Assembly (NCBI RefSeq): GCF_001020985.1
Contig: NZ_CP011542.1
Coordinates: forward strand, 1,922,001-1,986,000
Source: Corynebacterium mustelae
GTDB taxonomy: Bacteria > Actinomycetota > Actinomycetes > Mycobacteriales > Mycobacteriaceae
Direction of reading: 5' to 3'
DNA length: 64,000 nt
Positions 1-9,896 of this stretch are shown here, in pieces; position 1 is the stretch's first letter; the number at the start of each line of letters is the position of its first letter. The notes below the pieces were generated by a model. The model had not been told where the DNA came from and did not search any database. It saw only the letters and a list, made by a program, of their open reading frames with translations. Made by a program: the position numbers and the translations under genes.

Positions 1-1147
1 CCAACTTTGCCGCAAGATCCAACAGAACCGGAACGGAAGGTAGAAACACGCTAGCGGTTTCACCGGGTTGACGAGAACGCACGAACCTGCCAATTGCTTG
101 GGCGAAGAACAACGGCGTTGACGAGCTAGTTGCGTAGACGCCGACCGCTAATCGGGGCACGTCCACTCCTTCCGAAACCATGCGGACGGCAACCATCCAT
201 TCGTCGTCGTTTGCCGAAAACTGCTCAATTCGTTCAGAAGCCCCCGTCTCGTCGGAGAGAATAACTGATACTGGCTTTGTGGAGAGTTTTTCCAAAATCC
301 GTGCATATGCGCGTGCAGTGGTCTTGTCCGTTGCGATCACGAGTCCACCTGCGTCCGGAATTGTCTTCCTTAACTGTAACAGCCGGGTATGAGCGGCTTG
401 AAGTACGGCAGGTATCCAGTCACCTTTAGGATCCAGCGCTGTCTTCCATGCCCGGGCAGTTTGTTCGGCATTGAGTGGTTCGCCTAAACGCGCGGCAAAT
501 TCTTCACCAGCGCTTGTTCGCCAGCGCGCTTCGCCGGAGTACGCGAGAAAAACTACTGGTCGGACTACGCCGTCGGCAAGTGCATCCGAGTAACCGTAAG
601 TGTGGTCAGCTTGGGATACCAGGTGTCCTTCCCCGTCTTCTTCATATCGAACAAACGGAATGGTGGAATCATCCGATCGGAATGGGGTGCCAGTCAGCGC
701 AAGACGACGGGTAGCGTCTTGATACGCCTCTCGGATTCCGTCGCCCCAGCTTTTAGCATCACCACCATGATGGATCTCATCAAGAATAACGAGGCTGCGT
801 TTTGCAGTTGCAACTGCGTAGTGTTTGTATGGGTGCATAGCAACCTGGGCATAGGTGACAACAACGCCATCATACTGGGGATTTACGGCATCTGAATTTT
901 TGAAATATGGGTCAAGGCTTAGCCCCACCCTGGCAGCTGACTCCGCCCACTGAACTTTTAGGTGCTCTGTGGGAACAACAACTATCACCCGATCAACTGT
1001 CCGTCGCTCTTTCAGCTCGGTAGCCACACGCAATGCGAAAGTTGTTTTTCCCGCACCAGGAGTAGCAACCGCAAGGAAGTCTTGCGGTTTGTTCATCAGG
1101 TACTTCGTTAGGGCCTGCCGCTGCCAAACACGAAGATCCTTGCTCAC
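1..1147 (-). CDS. DEAD/DEAH-box superfamily 2 helicase, 3' end cut by window edge
   Basis: About 382 codons are visible, read leftwards from a GTG at 1147 and running off the window edge. A Walker A motif (TPGAGKTT, about residues 29-36), the Walker B variant DEIHH (about 123-127) and motif III TGTPFR (about 152-157) define an SF2 helicase or translocase. The C-terminal helicase lobe begins in the visible part (SEGVDVPR, then QAIGRFVRSR). The start overlaps the stop of the DUF3039 gene by one base (TAGTG), so the two are probably translationally coupled. The substrate is unknown; a role in DNA repair or RNA remodelling would be a guess. Confidence 0.85.
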   Translation of the reverse strand, partial: MSKDLRVWQRQALTKYLMNKPQDFLAVATPGAGKTTFALRVATELKERRTVDRVIVVVPTEHLKVQWAESAARVGLSLDPYFKNSDAVNPQYDGVVVTYAQVAMHPYKHYAVATAKRSLVILDEIHHGGDAKSWGDGIREAYQDATRRLALTGTPFRSDDSTIPFVRYEEDGEGHLVSQADHTYGYSDALADGVVRPVVFLAYSGEARWRTSAGEEFAARLGEPLNAEQTARAWKTALDPKGDWIPAVLQAAHTRLLQLRKTIPDAGGLVIATDKTTARAYARILEKLSTKPVSVILSDETGASERIEQFSANDDEWMVAVRMVSEGVDVPRLAVGVYATSSSTPLFFAQAIGRFVRSRQPGETASVFLPSVPVLLDLAAKL

Positions 1148-1383
1148 TATTTCCGCAGGCTCCTGTACACTCGCTCGCAATCTGGACACACAGGAGATCC
1201 CGGTTTTGCTTGTTTGGTAACTGGGAAAGTTTCACCGCATAAGGCTACGACCATCCGTCCCGATACCGCCGATTCCACAATTTGGTTTTTCTTAACGTAG
1301 TGGAAAAACTTCGGCGTATCATCATCTGTGCCAATGTCTTCGCGAATGTCTGGGCGTTCGATGGTTTTGGTACTCGTAGTCAC
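1147..1383 (-). CDS. DUF3039 small zinc-binding-like protein
   Basis: A 78-residue acidic/basic protein typical in length of the actinobacterial DUF3039 family. It has one Cys in VALCGETF and a CPDC pair near the C-terminus, together with a His in FFHYV, which suggests metal binding. The function of the family is not known. The gene lies directly upstream of the helicase on the same strand, with overlapping stop and start, so the two are probably cotranscribed. It is divergent from the DUF3099 gene. Confidence 0.8.
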   Translation of the reverse strand: MTTSTKTIERPDIREDIGTDDDTPKFFHYVKKNQIVESAVSGRMVVALCGETFPVTKQAKPGSPVCPDCERVYRSLRK

Positions 1384-1438
1384 CCCTCTATATTGCCCAC
1401 GTTCGCTCTCAATGCCAAGCGGGTCTAGGTTAGTAAGT

Positions 1439-1993
1439 ATGGCGAAGGAAGAAGCACAAGCTCAACGCGGGCTATTCGACGACACGCCGGGGGCGTCGTC
1501 CGCTGGCTCGTCCGCCAGTGATGCTTTTGATGTAATCGACATTGAGCCCAATGATTTGCACGAATCAGCTAGTTCATCACATTATTCCCGCAGGTACCGT
1601 ATGGCGCGTGGAATTAAACGCTTCCGTCGTTCCAACGTGGCACTGGTTACCACCGCCTCATATTCTCCTACCCAGAATCGAAAAAAGCGTGAGAAACAGT
1701 ACATGTGGATTCAAGGGGTACGATTGCCTTTTCTCATTTTGTCCATGGTGACCTATGTGTGGATGGAGAATATTTGGATTTCGGCCTTACTTTTCCTTAT
1801 TTCGGTTCCGCTCCCATGGATCGCAGTGGTAATAGCCAATGGAATCGGTGAACCACGGGATCCGAGAGCACCAGCAGTGTATAAGCCGGCGCTAGCAAGG
1901 CAGCACGCTGAAACTCTAGACGGCACCAACACAACATCAATCAAAAACACCAGCCCTGTAGCCGAATTGCCGGGTAAAAAGCGCAACAACTAA
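1439..1993 (+). CDS. DUF3099 membrane protein
   Basis: A 184-residue protein starting at ATG 1439. Longer in-frame starts upstream would run through the divergent promoter region and are not supported. The N-terminal 70 residues are polar and probably cytoplasmic. Two hydrophobic segments follow (around LPFLILSMVTYVWM and ISALLFLISVPLPWIAVVIA), the hallmark of DUF3099, with a polar tail. A TAGGTT hexamer lies six bases before the ATG and there is no Shine-Dalgarno sequence, so a leaderless transcript is plausible. The function is unknown. Confidence 0.75.
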   Translation: MAKEEAQAQRGLFDDTPGASSAGSSASDAFDVIDIEPNDLHESASSSHYSRRYRMARGIKRFRRSNVALVTTASYSPTQNRKKREKQYMWIQGVRLPFLILSMVTYVWMENIWISALLFLISVPLPWIAVVIANGIGEPRDPRAPAVYKPALARQHAETLDGTNTTSIKNTSPVAELPGKKRNN

Positions 1994-2171
1994 CAACATC
2001 GTTTTAGACTAACTTGAAGATTAACCCCATTATGTGATGGCATCCTTGCTGCAGAAACCAGGTATGTTTTCTGCTGCCTCTTGGAGATGTCGGGCCTGGT
2101 TGCGCGGAAATTTTGGGCTACAGTTTTTACAGTTCGCTGTTTTTACTACGCCGCTACACTAGGAGAAAATT

Positions 2172-3773
2172 GTGCGTTCCCCGTTGACGAAGCTAGCCTC
2201 GTCGATAAGTGAAGTCTTTAACTCATATGGTTTCACTGCTACAGGATTGGTGGATTACCTTGGGGCTGACGCGATGGCGGCAGCCCGGCGCGGCGAACCG
2301 GAAGCAGTGAGATTTTCCTTGGCGCACCGCGAGGGTGAGCCGTTGGCGATATTGATTTCGGTGTTTTTGCTTCATGATGAAGCACCTATGTCGTCCTTGT
2401 GCGCTGTTTTCGGCAAGGAGTTGTGTGATGCTTTGGTGCGTCACGGTGTTTTGGGGCCTCGGTCCTGGCTATATGCGAAAGATTCCAAGCATGTGGTTTC
2501 TCCAGGTGTGTCTCTTGACACAGATGTCACAGCTCTCATTGACATTCAGCCACACCTTATTTCAGGAAAAAATTACTTTGTTTTTTCGGATGTGGATGCG
2601 TCGATGTTACCTGATTACGTTCCGGGGCCAGATCACGTTTTGGGGGTTGGGGCGGCTAGTTTGTCGTTACTGAATATAACGCCGAGTTCTTCCGCTAGTT
2701 TTGTTTTGGATATCGGAACCGGTTCCGGGGTTCAAGTGCTAGGCAACCTTGATAAGGCAACGTTTATTACCGCGACGGATATTCACTCACGTGCGTTGGA
2801 TTTAGCTGAGGCCACTTTCGCCGCCGCAGGGGTTCTAGACCAGATCGAGCTTGCGGAGGGGTCTTGGTGCGAGCCGGTCGCGGGCCGTAAATTTGATCGG
2901 ATTGTTGCTAATCCGCCATTTGTGGTTGGCCCGCCGGTAGTTTCTCATGTCTATCGGGATTCTGGCTTAAATTTGGACGGGGCAACCCAGCGGGTCATCT
3001 CTGATGCGATTTTCCATTTGCGGCCAGGTGGAACTGCACATATTTTGGGTGCTTGGGTTCACACCGCAGATCAATCATGGCGTAGTCGAATTGCTCAGTG
3101 GTTTCCGGAATCGGGTGTTGCCGCATGGGTCGTAGAGCGGGATCGGGTTGATCCTGCCCAATATGTAGGCACATGGTTACGAGACGAATCGATTGATCCT
3201 CGTTCAGTCGTTGGGCGAGACAAAACCCGCGCGTGGTTGCAGCATCTCAATGATGCTGGCGTTACTAATGTGGGTTTTGGATATATCGCGTTGAAGCTTT
3301 TCGACGATGCCACTGCGGAAGATGGTGAGGTAATCAGCGCGGCTGCGAGTGAGATTTTGGCTGAGGAGTTGCCGCATTCGTATATTGGGAATTTGGGCGA
3401 TGAATCCTTAGGTTATTTTGATCGGATGGATTGGCTGCGAAACCATGACGTGCGGGCGATTCTGGATAGCCAGTTTATGGTCGCTGGTGACGTTGCTAAG
3501 GAAGAGGTTTTTACTCACGATGCCGAAGGTGGAATGGGTTTTAGTCGGCAAGTTATCCGGCTAACGCGCATGTCGGGACCGTGCTGGTCTCACGAGATCG
3601 ACTCGTATATTGCATCGATCATTGCAGGTTTGCATCCTAAAGGATTGTCTCTTGGCGAGGTATCAGAGTTGTTTGCGGTGTCACAGGGGCTCGATTCAGA
3701 TTCAATTCTTTCGGAAGTTGCCGCCGTCGCGGTTGATTTGATCCGGCATGGTTTTCTCATCCCTGTGGTTTGA
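2172..3773 (+). CDS. SAM-dependent methyltransferase, HemK/RsmC-like
   Basis: A 533-residue protein with a GTG start preceded by AGGAGA. S-adenosylmethionine motif I (VLDIGTGSG, about residues 178-186) is followed by NPPF (247-250), the signature of methyltransferases that modify an amide or exocyclic amine on protein glutamine, adenine or guanine. An N-terminal region of about 150 residues and a long C-terminal domain flank the catalytic core, as in actinobacterial proteins of this type. rRNA or release factor is the likely substrate class, but which one is not visible. It sits upstream of dtd with a short gap. Confidence 0.8.
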   Translation: MRSPLTKLASSISEVFNSYGFTATGLVDYLGADAMAAARRGEPEAVRFSLAHREGEPLAILISVFLLHDEAPMSSLCAVFGKELCDALVRHGVLGPRSWLYAKDSKHVVSPGVSLDTDVTALIDIQPHLISGKNYFVFSDVDASMLPDYVPGPDHVLGVGAASLSLLNITPSSSASFVLDIGTGSGVQVLGNLDKATFITATDIHSRALDLAEATFAAAGVLDQIELAEGSWCEPVAGRKFDRIVANPPFVVGPPVVSHVYRDSGLNLDGATQRVISDAIFHLRPGGTAHILGAWVHTADQSWRSRIAQWFPESGVAAWVVERDRVDPAQYVGTWLRDESIDPRSVVGRDKTRAWLQHLNDAGVTNVGFGYIALKLFDDATAEDGEVISAAASEILAEELPHSYIGNLGDESLGYFDRMDWLRNHDVRAILDSQFMVAGDVAKEEVFTHDAEGGMGFSRQVIRLTRMSGPCWSHEIDSYIASIIAGLHPKGLSLGEVSELFAVSQGLDSDSILSEVAAVAVDLIRHGFLIPVV

Positions 3774-3809
3774 CATGACCAAGATTAGAAATGTTGAAGG
3801 ACTTAACTT

Positions 3810-4244
3810 ATGCGAGCTGTTCTAACCCGGGTTTCCAAAGCCCAGGTGACGGTAGATGGTGAAGTGGTTGGAGCCATTTCATGCCCGGAAACTGGCGGGA
3901 TTCTGGCTTTGGTAGGTGTTGGTGTCAATGACGATTCCGATGCATGGAAGACGATGGTGCGGAAAATATCTGAATTACGGATTCTACGCGATGAAAAGTC
4001 CGTTTCAGACGTCAATGCACCGGTGCTGTTGGTTAGTCAATTTACGTTGTTGGGGCGAACGGCTAAGGGAAGACGCCCATCGTGGTCAGATGCAGCAAAA
4101 GCCGATATTGCACAACCGGTTATTGCGAAGATTGCTTCGGGTCTACGTGCTAACGGAATTGAGGTAGCAGAGGGAATCTTTGGCGCTAATATGCAAGTCA
4201 CCAGTGTCAATGACGGCCCGGTTACCGTACTGGTTGAATGCTAA
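3810..4244 (+). CDS. dtd: D-aminoacyl-tRNA deacylase
   Basis: A 144-residue protein of normal DTD length. It hydrolyses D-amino acids mischarged onto tRNA. The two family motifs are present: SQFTL (residues 76-80) and the C-terminal GPVT (136-139, here [11 protein letters not shown]), which together form the chiral pocket at the dimer interface. The start ATG has GAAGGA nine bases upstream. It is a housekeeping gene just before sigB. Confidence 0.95.
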   Translation: MRAVLTRVSKAQVTVDGEVVGAISCPETGGILALVGVGVNDDSDAWKTMVRKISELRILRDEKSVSDVNAPVLLVSQFTLLGRTAKGRRPSWSDAAKADIAQPVIAKIASGLRANGIEVAEGIFGANMQVTSVNDGPVTVLVEC

Positions 4245-4324
4245 GATACCCCCATGTGTGGGAGGGAGCGAATACGAAGATTGCCTGCAAAAAATCCGTT
4301 TTTTTAAACATTGTTCATCGGTTT

Positions 4325-4352
4325 GGAACTTTTTGAACATCTGTTCCGTTGG
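4325..4352 (+). promoter_or_regulatory. Candidate SigH-type promoter of sigB
   Basis: GGAAC (4325-4329), a 17-base spacer, then CGTTGG (4347-4352) resembles the SigH (ECF) consensus GGAA...GTT. It ends about 35 bases before the sigB ATG. In C. glutamicum sigB is known to belong to the SigH regulon, and the same architecture with the same spacer occurs before clgR in this window. The site was located by eye. Confidence 0.55.
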
Positions 4353-4387
4353 TTAGATAGAAACGTCGCTATCAAAGGAGGCACTTT

Positions 4388-5449
4388 ATGCCTAGCTCAA
4401 CTACTAAAAAGAATGAAGCCTTGGATGCTGCCCCGTTGGAAGTCGGAGCAGATGATGTAGTCGAGGTTGATGTAGATGTCACTTTTGAAGAGGAAGAAAT
4501 CGATAAAGGCTCGCGTCGGGGGCACAATAATGACAATCCGTCGGCTGACCTTGTTCGGGTTTATTTAAACGGTATAGGCAAGACAGCCTTATTGTCGGCT
4601 GAAGATGAAGTTCGGCTCGCCCAGTCCATTGAGGTTGGACTGTACGCCGAATATCTTCTACATGATTCTGATCAGCAATTGACCCGTGCTATGAAGCGAG
4701 ACTTGAAAATTCTTGTCAAGGAGGGCCGCAAAGCCCGGTCGCACTTGCTTGAGGCTAACCTGCGGCTAGTAGTTTCGTTAGCTAAACGTTACACTGGCCG
4801 GGGCATGCCGTTGCTGGACTTGATTCAGGAAGGCAATTTGGGGCTTATTCGCGCAATGGAAAAATTTGATTATTCCAAAGGCTTTAAGTTCTCCACGTAC
4901 GCAACATGGTGGATCAGGCAAGCTATTACTCGAGGGATGGCGGATCAGTCTCGCACAATTCGCCTACCAGTACACCTAGTTGAACAGGTGAATAAGCTCT
5001 CCCGGATAAAGCGAGAAATGTACCAGCAGCTCGGTCGTGAAGCCACCAATGAAGAGTTGGCGGAAGAATCCGGCATTGATGAATCGAAAATCGAAGTTTT
5101 GTTACGGCAATCTCGAGATCCGGTTAGCCTAGACATGCCTGTGGGCGCAGATGAGGAAGCGCCTCTGGGCGATTTCATTGAGGACTCCGAGGCTGCTGAT
5201 GCCGAATCCGCAGTTGTAGCTTCGTTGCGTCACTCGGATATTCGGGAAGTTATCGGTACGTTAGAAGACCGTGAACAGGACGTCATCCGCATGCGATACG
5301 GCCTGGACGACGGTGTTCCACGGACACTTGATCAAATAGGTCGACAGTTTGGTCTATCTCGTGAACGTGTTCGCCAGATCGAGCGTGAAGTCATGCGTAA
5401 ACTCAGGGATGGATCTAGGGCAGAAAAACTTAGAGAATACGCTATTTAA
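4388..5449 (+). CDS. sigB: RNA polymerase sigma factor SigB (group 2)
   Basis: A 353-residue primary-like sigma factor. Region 1.2 ([17 protein letters not shown]), region 2 ([20 protein letters not shown] and [13 protein letters not shown]), region 3 and region 4.2 ([18 protein letters not shown]) are all intact. The N-terminus is short and acidic, without the long region 1.1 extension of SigA. A perfect AAAGGAGG lies before the ATG. In corynebacteria SigB serves stress and transition phase. The position directly upstream of dtxR is the conserved actinobacterial arrangement. Confidence 0.95.
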   Translation: MPSSTTKKNEALDAAPLEVGADDVVEVDVDVTFEEEEIDKGSRRGHNNDNPSADLVRVYLNGIGKTALLSAEDEVRLAQSIEVGLYAEYLLHDSDQQLTRAMKRDLKILVKEGRKARSHLLEANLRLVVSLAKRYTGRGMPLLDLIQEGNLGLIRAMEKFDYSKGFKFSTYATWWIRQAITRGMADQSRTIRLPVHLVEQVNKLSRIKREMYQQLGREATNEELAEESGIDESKIEVLLRQSRDPVSLDMPVGADEEAPLGDFIEDSEAADAESAVVASLRHSDIREVIGTLEDREQDVIRMRYGLDDGVPRTLDQIGRQFGLSRERVRQIEREVMRKLRDGSRAEKLREYAI

Positions 5450-5669
5450 TCCACGGGTTGCAGTGAAGCTGATAGTCAGGAATTAAGAATACAGGTGCAT
5501 TTCGGTCAAGTATTTTATGTTTTTTGAATGTGGTGTCCTCTACTTTGCATTGCCTTTAGGTTAAGGTGTATAAGAAGACTCCCAATTGTTTTCCCAGCAT
5601 AACTAGTTTAAGCGATTAACATTTTTGTTTGTTGCGCGCGATGATACAACAAGAGAAAGGGCACTCACC

Positions 5670-6353
5670 GTGAAAGATTTGGTCGATACTACAGAAATGT
5701 ATCTCCGGACCATTTACGAATTAGAGGAAGAAGGAATCACTCCTCTGCGGGCTAGGATCGCTGAGCGCCTCGACCAATCCGGCCCTACTGTTAGTCAGAC
5801 TGTTGCCCGCATGGAGCGTGACGGGTTGGTCGTAGTCGCTAACGATCGCAGTCTGCAAATGACCCCTGAGGGTCGTAGCCTCGCCACAGCTGTCATGCGT
5901 AAACATCGACTTGCTGAGCGCCTACTTACCGATGTCATAGGTCTAGATATCCACAAAGTTCACGATGAAGCCTGCCGGTGGGAGCATGTTATGAGCGACG
6001 AAGTGGAGCGTCGCCTGGTGGAAGTTTTAGATGTTTTCGACCGCTCCCCTTTCGGAAATCCGATTCCCGGTTTGGAATCTTTAGGAGTATCCGTAGCGGA
6101 TCCGGTGGAGCCGGGAATCCGAACCATCGATACCCAACAAAGTGATATTGCGCGCAGGGTTCGGATTGTTCAGATTAATGAAATCCTTCAAGTAGACCCA
6201 CAACAGTTCCGGGCTCTTATCGATGCCGGGATCACGGTCGGCTCCGAGGTTGACTTTGAACATCATGATGGTGAGATCCGGCTAATCAATGGCGACAAGG
6301 TTGTTGAGCTTGTCGACGATCTTGCTCACGCTATCCGGATTGAAGAAATTTAA
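5670..6353 (+). CDS. dtxR: Iron-dependent repressor DtxR
   Basis: A 227-residue Fe(II)-activated repressor of iron uptake and storage genes. The start is set at GTG 5670 ([14 protein letters not shown]) because this matches the known DtxR N-terminus and has an AAGAGAAAGG ribosome site. The longer in-frame start 45 bases upstream would add residues absent from the family. All metal ligands of both sites are present: Met10, His79, Glu83, His98, Cys102, Glu105 and His106. The helix-turn-helix covers about residues 25-52, and the C-terminal SH3-like domain is diverged, as is common. It ends in a strong terminator. Confidence 0.97.
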   Translation: MKDLVDTTEMYLRTIYELEEEGITPLRARIAERLDQSGPTVSQTVARMERDGLVVVANDRSLQMTPEGRSLATAVMRKHRLAERLLTDVIGLDIHKVHDEACRWEHVMSDEVERRLVEVLDVFDRSPFGNPIPGLESLGVSVADPVEPGIRTIDTQQSDIARRVRIVQINEILQVDPQQFRALIDAGITVGSEVDFEHHDGEIRLINGDKVVELVDDLAHAIRIEEI

Positions 6354-6367
6354 GTATCTACCCGTGA

Positions 6368-6397
6368 CTAAAAGTGGCACTTCGGTGCCACTTTTAG
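6368..6397 (+). terminator. dtxR terminator, perfect 13-bp stem with TTCG loop
   Basis: CTAAAAGTGGCAC, a TTCG tetraloop, and the exact complement, starting 15 bases after the dtxR stop. A T-containing tract follows. The A/T ends mean it could also stop transcription on the other strand. Confidence 0.85.
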
Positions 6398-6516
6398 TGT
6401 TTTATCGCATGAATTATCAGTCGCATTCGATACCTTTGGTCTAATCTTGTTTCTTGAAGTAATTGTTTTTCGTTTTTAAGCGGTTCCCGTTTTTAGATAT
6501 TTGAAGGTGCAAAGTA

Positions 6517-7500
6517 ATGAAGCTTTTGGTTACAGGTGGCGCTGGTTATGTAGGCAGTGTTTGTGCAACCGTTTTATTGGAGCAAGGGCACGAGGTAGTC
6601 ATCGTTGACAATCTTTCTACTGGTAACAAATCGGCAATCCCTTCGGACGCAGCTTTTGTTCATGCCGACATACGAGATAAAGCAGACGAGGTGCTAAGTA
6701 GTGGTGATTTTGATGGTGTCATCCACTTTGCTGCTCGCTCTCTAGTTGGTGAGTCCATGACCAAGCCCGAAGAATACTGGCACCATAATTTCGTCACTAC
6801 CTTGGCGTTGCTTGATGCGATGCGCACTCACAATGTCACCAATTTGGTTTTTTCTTCTACTGCTGCCACCTACGGTGAGCCTGAAGTTGTTCCTATTGTT
6901 GAATCTGCTCCCACCCGACCAACAAATCCTTATGGCGCTTCAAAGCTAGCGATTGATTATGCGATCACGTCCTACGCACAGGCCCATGGTCTTGCAGCCA
7001 CAAGTTTGCGCTATTTCAATGTTGCTGGTGCGTACGGAAACGTGGGCGAAAACCGCGAAGTCGAAACTCATCTAATCCCATTGGTGCTCCAGGTTGCTCT
7101 CGGGCATAGGGACAATATCATGATTTTTGGAGACGACTGGCCAACTCCCGACGGCACTTGTATCCGGGACTATATTCACATTAAGGATCTGGCGGATGCT
7201 CATTTGCTCGCGCTTGAGTCCAACACTGCTGGTATACACCGAATTTTTAATCTGGGCTCCGGCGATGGCTATTCGGTCAAGCAGGTCATTGATAAATGCC
7301 GTGAGGTCACCGGCCATCCCATTCCTGCAGATGTGGCGCCGCGGCGTGCGGGTGACCCTGCGGTGCTGATCGCATCTTCACAAAAAGCACAAGATGAATT
7401 GGGGTGGCGGCCATCAAAAACTGATTTGCATACCATCGTATCGGACGCGTGGGCATTCACCGAGAAGCTTGGGAACAACGCCCACAGCGCCCGTCGTTAA
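6517..7500 (+). CDS. galE: UDP-glucose 4-epimerase
   Basis: A 327-residue short-chain dehydrogenase fold protein that interconverts UDP-glucose and UDP-galactose, supplying galactose for the arabinogalactan cell wall. The Rossmann motif TGGAGYVGS lies at residues 6-14, the catalytic Ser in SSTA at about 113-116, and Tyr139/Lys143 in YGASK. Linkage to dtxR is typical of corynebacteria. Its TAA overlaps the stop codon of the convergent DUF4192 gene within the same TTAA. Confidence 0.95.
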   Translation: MKLLVTGGAGYVGSVCATVLLEQGHEVVIVDNLSTGNKSAIPSDAAFVHADIRDKADEVLSSGDFDGVIHFAARSLVGESMTKPEEYWHHNFVTTLALLDAMRTHNVTNLVFSSTAATYGEPEVVPIVESAPTRPTNPYGASKLAIDYAITSYAQAHGLAATSLRYFNVAGAYGNVGENREVETHLIPLVLQVALGHRDNIMIFGDDWPTPDGTCIRDYIHIKDLADAHLLALESNTAGIHRIFNLGSGDGYSVKQVIDKCREVTGHPIPADVAPRRAGDPAVLIASSQKAQDELGWRPSKTDLHTIVSDAWAFTEKLGNNAHSARR

Positions 7501-8606
7501 GCAGCGTGTCTCGCATCCCCATCGGAATCAGACGGTTCTAAACCTAACTGGGCTAAAGTATGCGCACAACCGGTTTCAATGCAGGCCAGGAGCTTATCAA
7601 TAATGCCTGCCTGAAATCCACTAATGAGCAGCTGGGTTAATGAATGTTCCGGATCATCCATACTTGAAGCTATTAGCGCGTGGAATCCTTTCGGATTTCG
7701 GTGCTGACTGAGCGCGCAAATCGCATAGACGCATAATGCATTGTTTCGACTTACCCCACTAACCGACCTCGCCACCGATAAGCATAACCGCTTGGAACCA
7801 ACCGGCGCGGTTAAAAAAGTCATCAACATTGCGTCACGTAATACCACTTGGTTGCAGATTGCCGCGCAAAATTCCACGAATTCATCACAAGGTTGTACTG
7901 AATCTGGTTGCGCGGCCACTGCATCAAGTATTTGTCGGAGGCGATCAATATAGGATTCAATGTGCGATGGTTGAGCATAAATTTCCGCAATCATTCCGTT
8001 AGCGATCTGGGTGATGCGCTCGTCAATTTCGCAATCGTGGGCTGCGCAACTATTCTCGGTTTCTCGAGCAAAATATCGGAATGATTCTTCTCGGTTTAGC
8101 TCTGGAACATCGCCTGCTTCAACTAGGGATTTCATAGCCGATGAAGCAGCGATATCCGGAATGTTTCCGAACAGCCATCCGCCACTCTCCTTCTTTACTT
8201 TATGCGACAACGCACTTGCACGGTCAAACAGCAATCGATACGGGTTTCCAGTTGTAATCTCCGAGCTGTACCAACAAGCATCGATATTCACCACCCTGGT
8301 TTCACTGGCATGCACCAACATGTTAATTATTTCTTCCAATAGCTGATGCTCATGACTGGCCTGTGCCGAAATCACAAACGCAAACACAACGTCGTTTCCA
8401 ATGCGTTCTAGCGCCTCACCAATCTCAGGAAGCACCTGTAGGTCCTCAATATTGACCCGCAATACTGGCCCTAGTGTGAGTGACGTTTCCGTAGCAAAGG
8501 TAAAGCCAGTAAAAATTACGGATTCGTGAGGATAAAAACCCAGGACAGCTGGGAGGTTCGCCAACATTTCGGCCGGTATGCTTGTTTCATGTCGAAAGTG
8601 TGTCAT
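7497..8606 (-). CDS. DUF4192 family protein
   Basis: About 369 residues from ATG 8606 (MTHFRHETS); an ATG six codons further upstream is possible. The N-terminal block [18 protein letters not shown] is the recognisable DUF4192 signature, and the C-terminus is Ala- and acid-rich. The family is restricted to actinobacteria and its function is unknown. There is no predicted signal or membrane segment, so it is probably cytoplasmic. The gene is convergent with galE; the two stop codons share bases. Confidence 0.75.
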   Translation of the reverse strand: MTHFRHETSIPAEMLANLPAVLGFYPHESVIFTGFTFATETSLTLGPVLRVNIEDLQVLPEIGEALERIGNDVVFAFVISAQASHEHQLLEEIINMLVHASETRVVNIDACWYSSEITTGNPYRLLFDRASALSHKVKKESGGWLFGNIPDIAASSAMKSLVEAGDVPELNREESFRYFARETENSCAAHDCEIDERITQIANGMIAEIYAQPSHIESYIDRLRQILDAVAAQPDSVQPCDEFVEFCAAICNQVVLRDAMLMTFLTAPVGSKRLCLSVARSVSGVSRNNALCVYAICALSQHRNPKGFHALIASSMDDPEHSLTQLLISGFQAGIIDKLLACIETGCAHTLAQLGLEPSDSDGDARHAA

Positions 8607-8913
8607 AAGGCCATAAGAACCCATAAGCCACGTGATGTCACGTAATAGGTTGTAGTTGCCTTGGGCACAATGTGGGATTAAATTCTGTCCTGCTGTAAGT
8701 TATTCACAACCCATTTTTTTGGCCCAAAAATATTGACAGAGAAGGACGAAATGTTCAATACTTAAGGGTCAGCATTCAGGCAACGGCAAAGAAAACGGTT
8801 TTACGCAATCATTCGCTCAAAACTCCCGTTCTCCTTCACCTCGCCATTGCGACTTTTATACCCCACTTCAGCTAAAGTAGCTGTGTGAATGGACTTAGAG
8901 GAGAGGAGGCCCC
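8607..8913. other. Divergent intergenic region between the DUF4192 and PAC2 genes
   Basis: About 300 bases without a gene, holding the promoters of two divergently transcribed genes. A strong GAGAGGAGG ribosome site marks the PAC2 start. I see no convincing inverted repeat or RNA structure here. Confidence 0.5.
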
Positions 8914-9882
8914 ATGCAGGAACGAAACCCCCGCATGTACGAACTAGAATTTCCCGCACCAGCGATTACTGATCAGGGTGCAGATGGGCCCACACTCATT
9001 GTTGCCCTTCAGGGGTATGCCGACGCAGGGCACGCAGTGGACGCAAGCTCCGCACATTTACTAGCGGCATTAGACCATCGCCTACTTGCATCATTTAATA
9101 ACGATGAACTAATTGATTATCGCTCGCGCCGCCCAAGTGTGACCATTGACAGAAATTCAGTAGTCGATATGGAAAACCTTGAGCTTGGGATTCAAGTCCT
9201 CAAAGACACAAATGGAAAAGCATTTTTATTGCTGTCTGGCCCGGAGCCAGACATGCGATGGGAAGCGTTCACCGAGGCAGTGGCAGATCTTGTCGAGCGT
9301 TTTAACGTCAGCCAAACCATTTGTTTATATTCCGCCCCCATGACCGTTCCACATACTCGACCAATGGTCATAAGTGCCCACGGAAACACCCTTGAGCTGC
9401 TAGAACCACATTATAAACTGGGTTCACGTTTTAGTATTCCCGGCTCCGCAGCATTGCAACTAGAGCGATTGCTAAACCAAAAAGGTAGAAATGTAGCGGG
9501 ATATACAGCACATGTTCCCCATTATTTAGCGGCCTCTCCTTACCCGCAGGCAACACTCAAACTTTTGGAAGCCGTAGGGGATGCAGCAGATCTAGAATTC
9601 CCGTTGGGAGCATTGGAAGAAGACGCCCAGCGCGTAGCTGCACAAATTGATGAGCAGGTCGCAAGTTCGCACGAGATTGAGCAAGTGGTATCACTATTGG
9701 AACAGCAATACGATGAAAACCTCGATCGATACCGTGAGGAACACCCTCATTCAGCAGTGCTTGGTGAATTACCTGCTTCACCCGTCCCAACGGGTGAAGA
9801 ACTCGGCGAGGAATTCGAACGTTTCCTTGCGGAACTAGATAACCAAGCTAACGAGGACACACCAGATACTGACGATTCATAA
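8914..9882 (+). CDS. PAC2 family protein (proteasome assembly chaperone-like)
   Basis: A 322-residue protein resembling the actinobacterial PAC2 family (Rv2714-like). The N-terminal domain begins PTLIVALQGYADAGHA, and a central GLY-rich-type pocket region contains CLYSAPMTVPHTRP. The C-terminal 80 residues are strongly acidic. Family members form trimers or larger assemblies; the molecular role in bacteria is not established. A GAGAGGAGG ribosome site precedes the ATG. It lies 14 bases upstream of the helicase gene and is probably cotranscribed with it. Confidence 0.75.
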   Translation: MQERNPRMYELEFPAPAITDQGADGPTLIVALQGYADAGHAVDASSAHLLAALDHRLLASFNNDELIDYRSRRPSVTIDRNSVVDMENLELGIQVLKDTNGKAFLLLSGPEPDMRWEAFTEAVADLVERFNVSQTICLYSAPMTVPHTRPMVISAHGNTLELLEPHYKLGSRFSIPGSAALQLERLLNQKGRNVAGYTAHVPHYLAASPYPQATLKLLEAVGDAADLEFPLGALEEDAQRVAAQIDEQVASSHEIEQVVSLLEQQYDENLDRYREEHPHSAVLGELPASPVPTGEELGEEFERFLAELDNQANEDTPDTDDS

Positions 9883-9896
9883 AATATCCTTCCTAC

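Noticed and set aside
5556..5574. Possible DtxR box (TTAGGTTAAGG...) upstream of dtxR
   Set aside because: Only the left half matches the 19-bp DtxR consensus; the right half is mostly mismatched. It was not listed as an operator.
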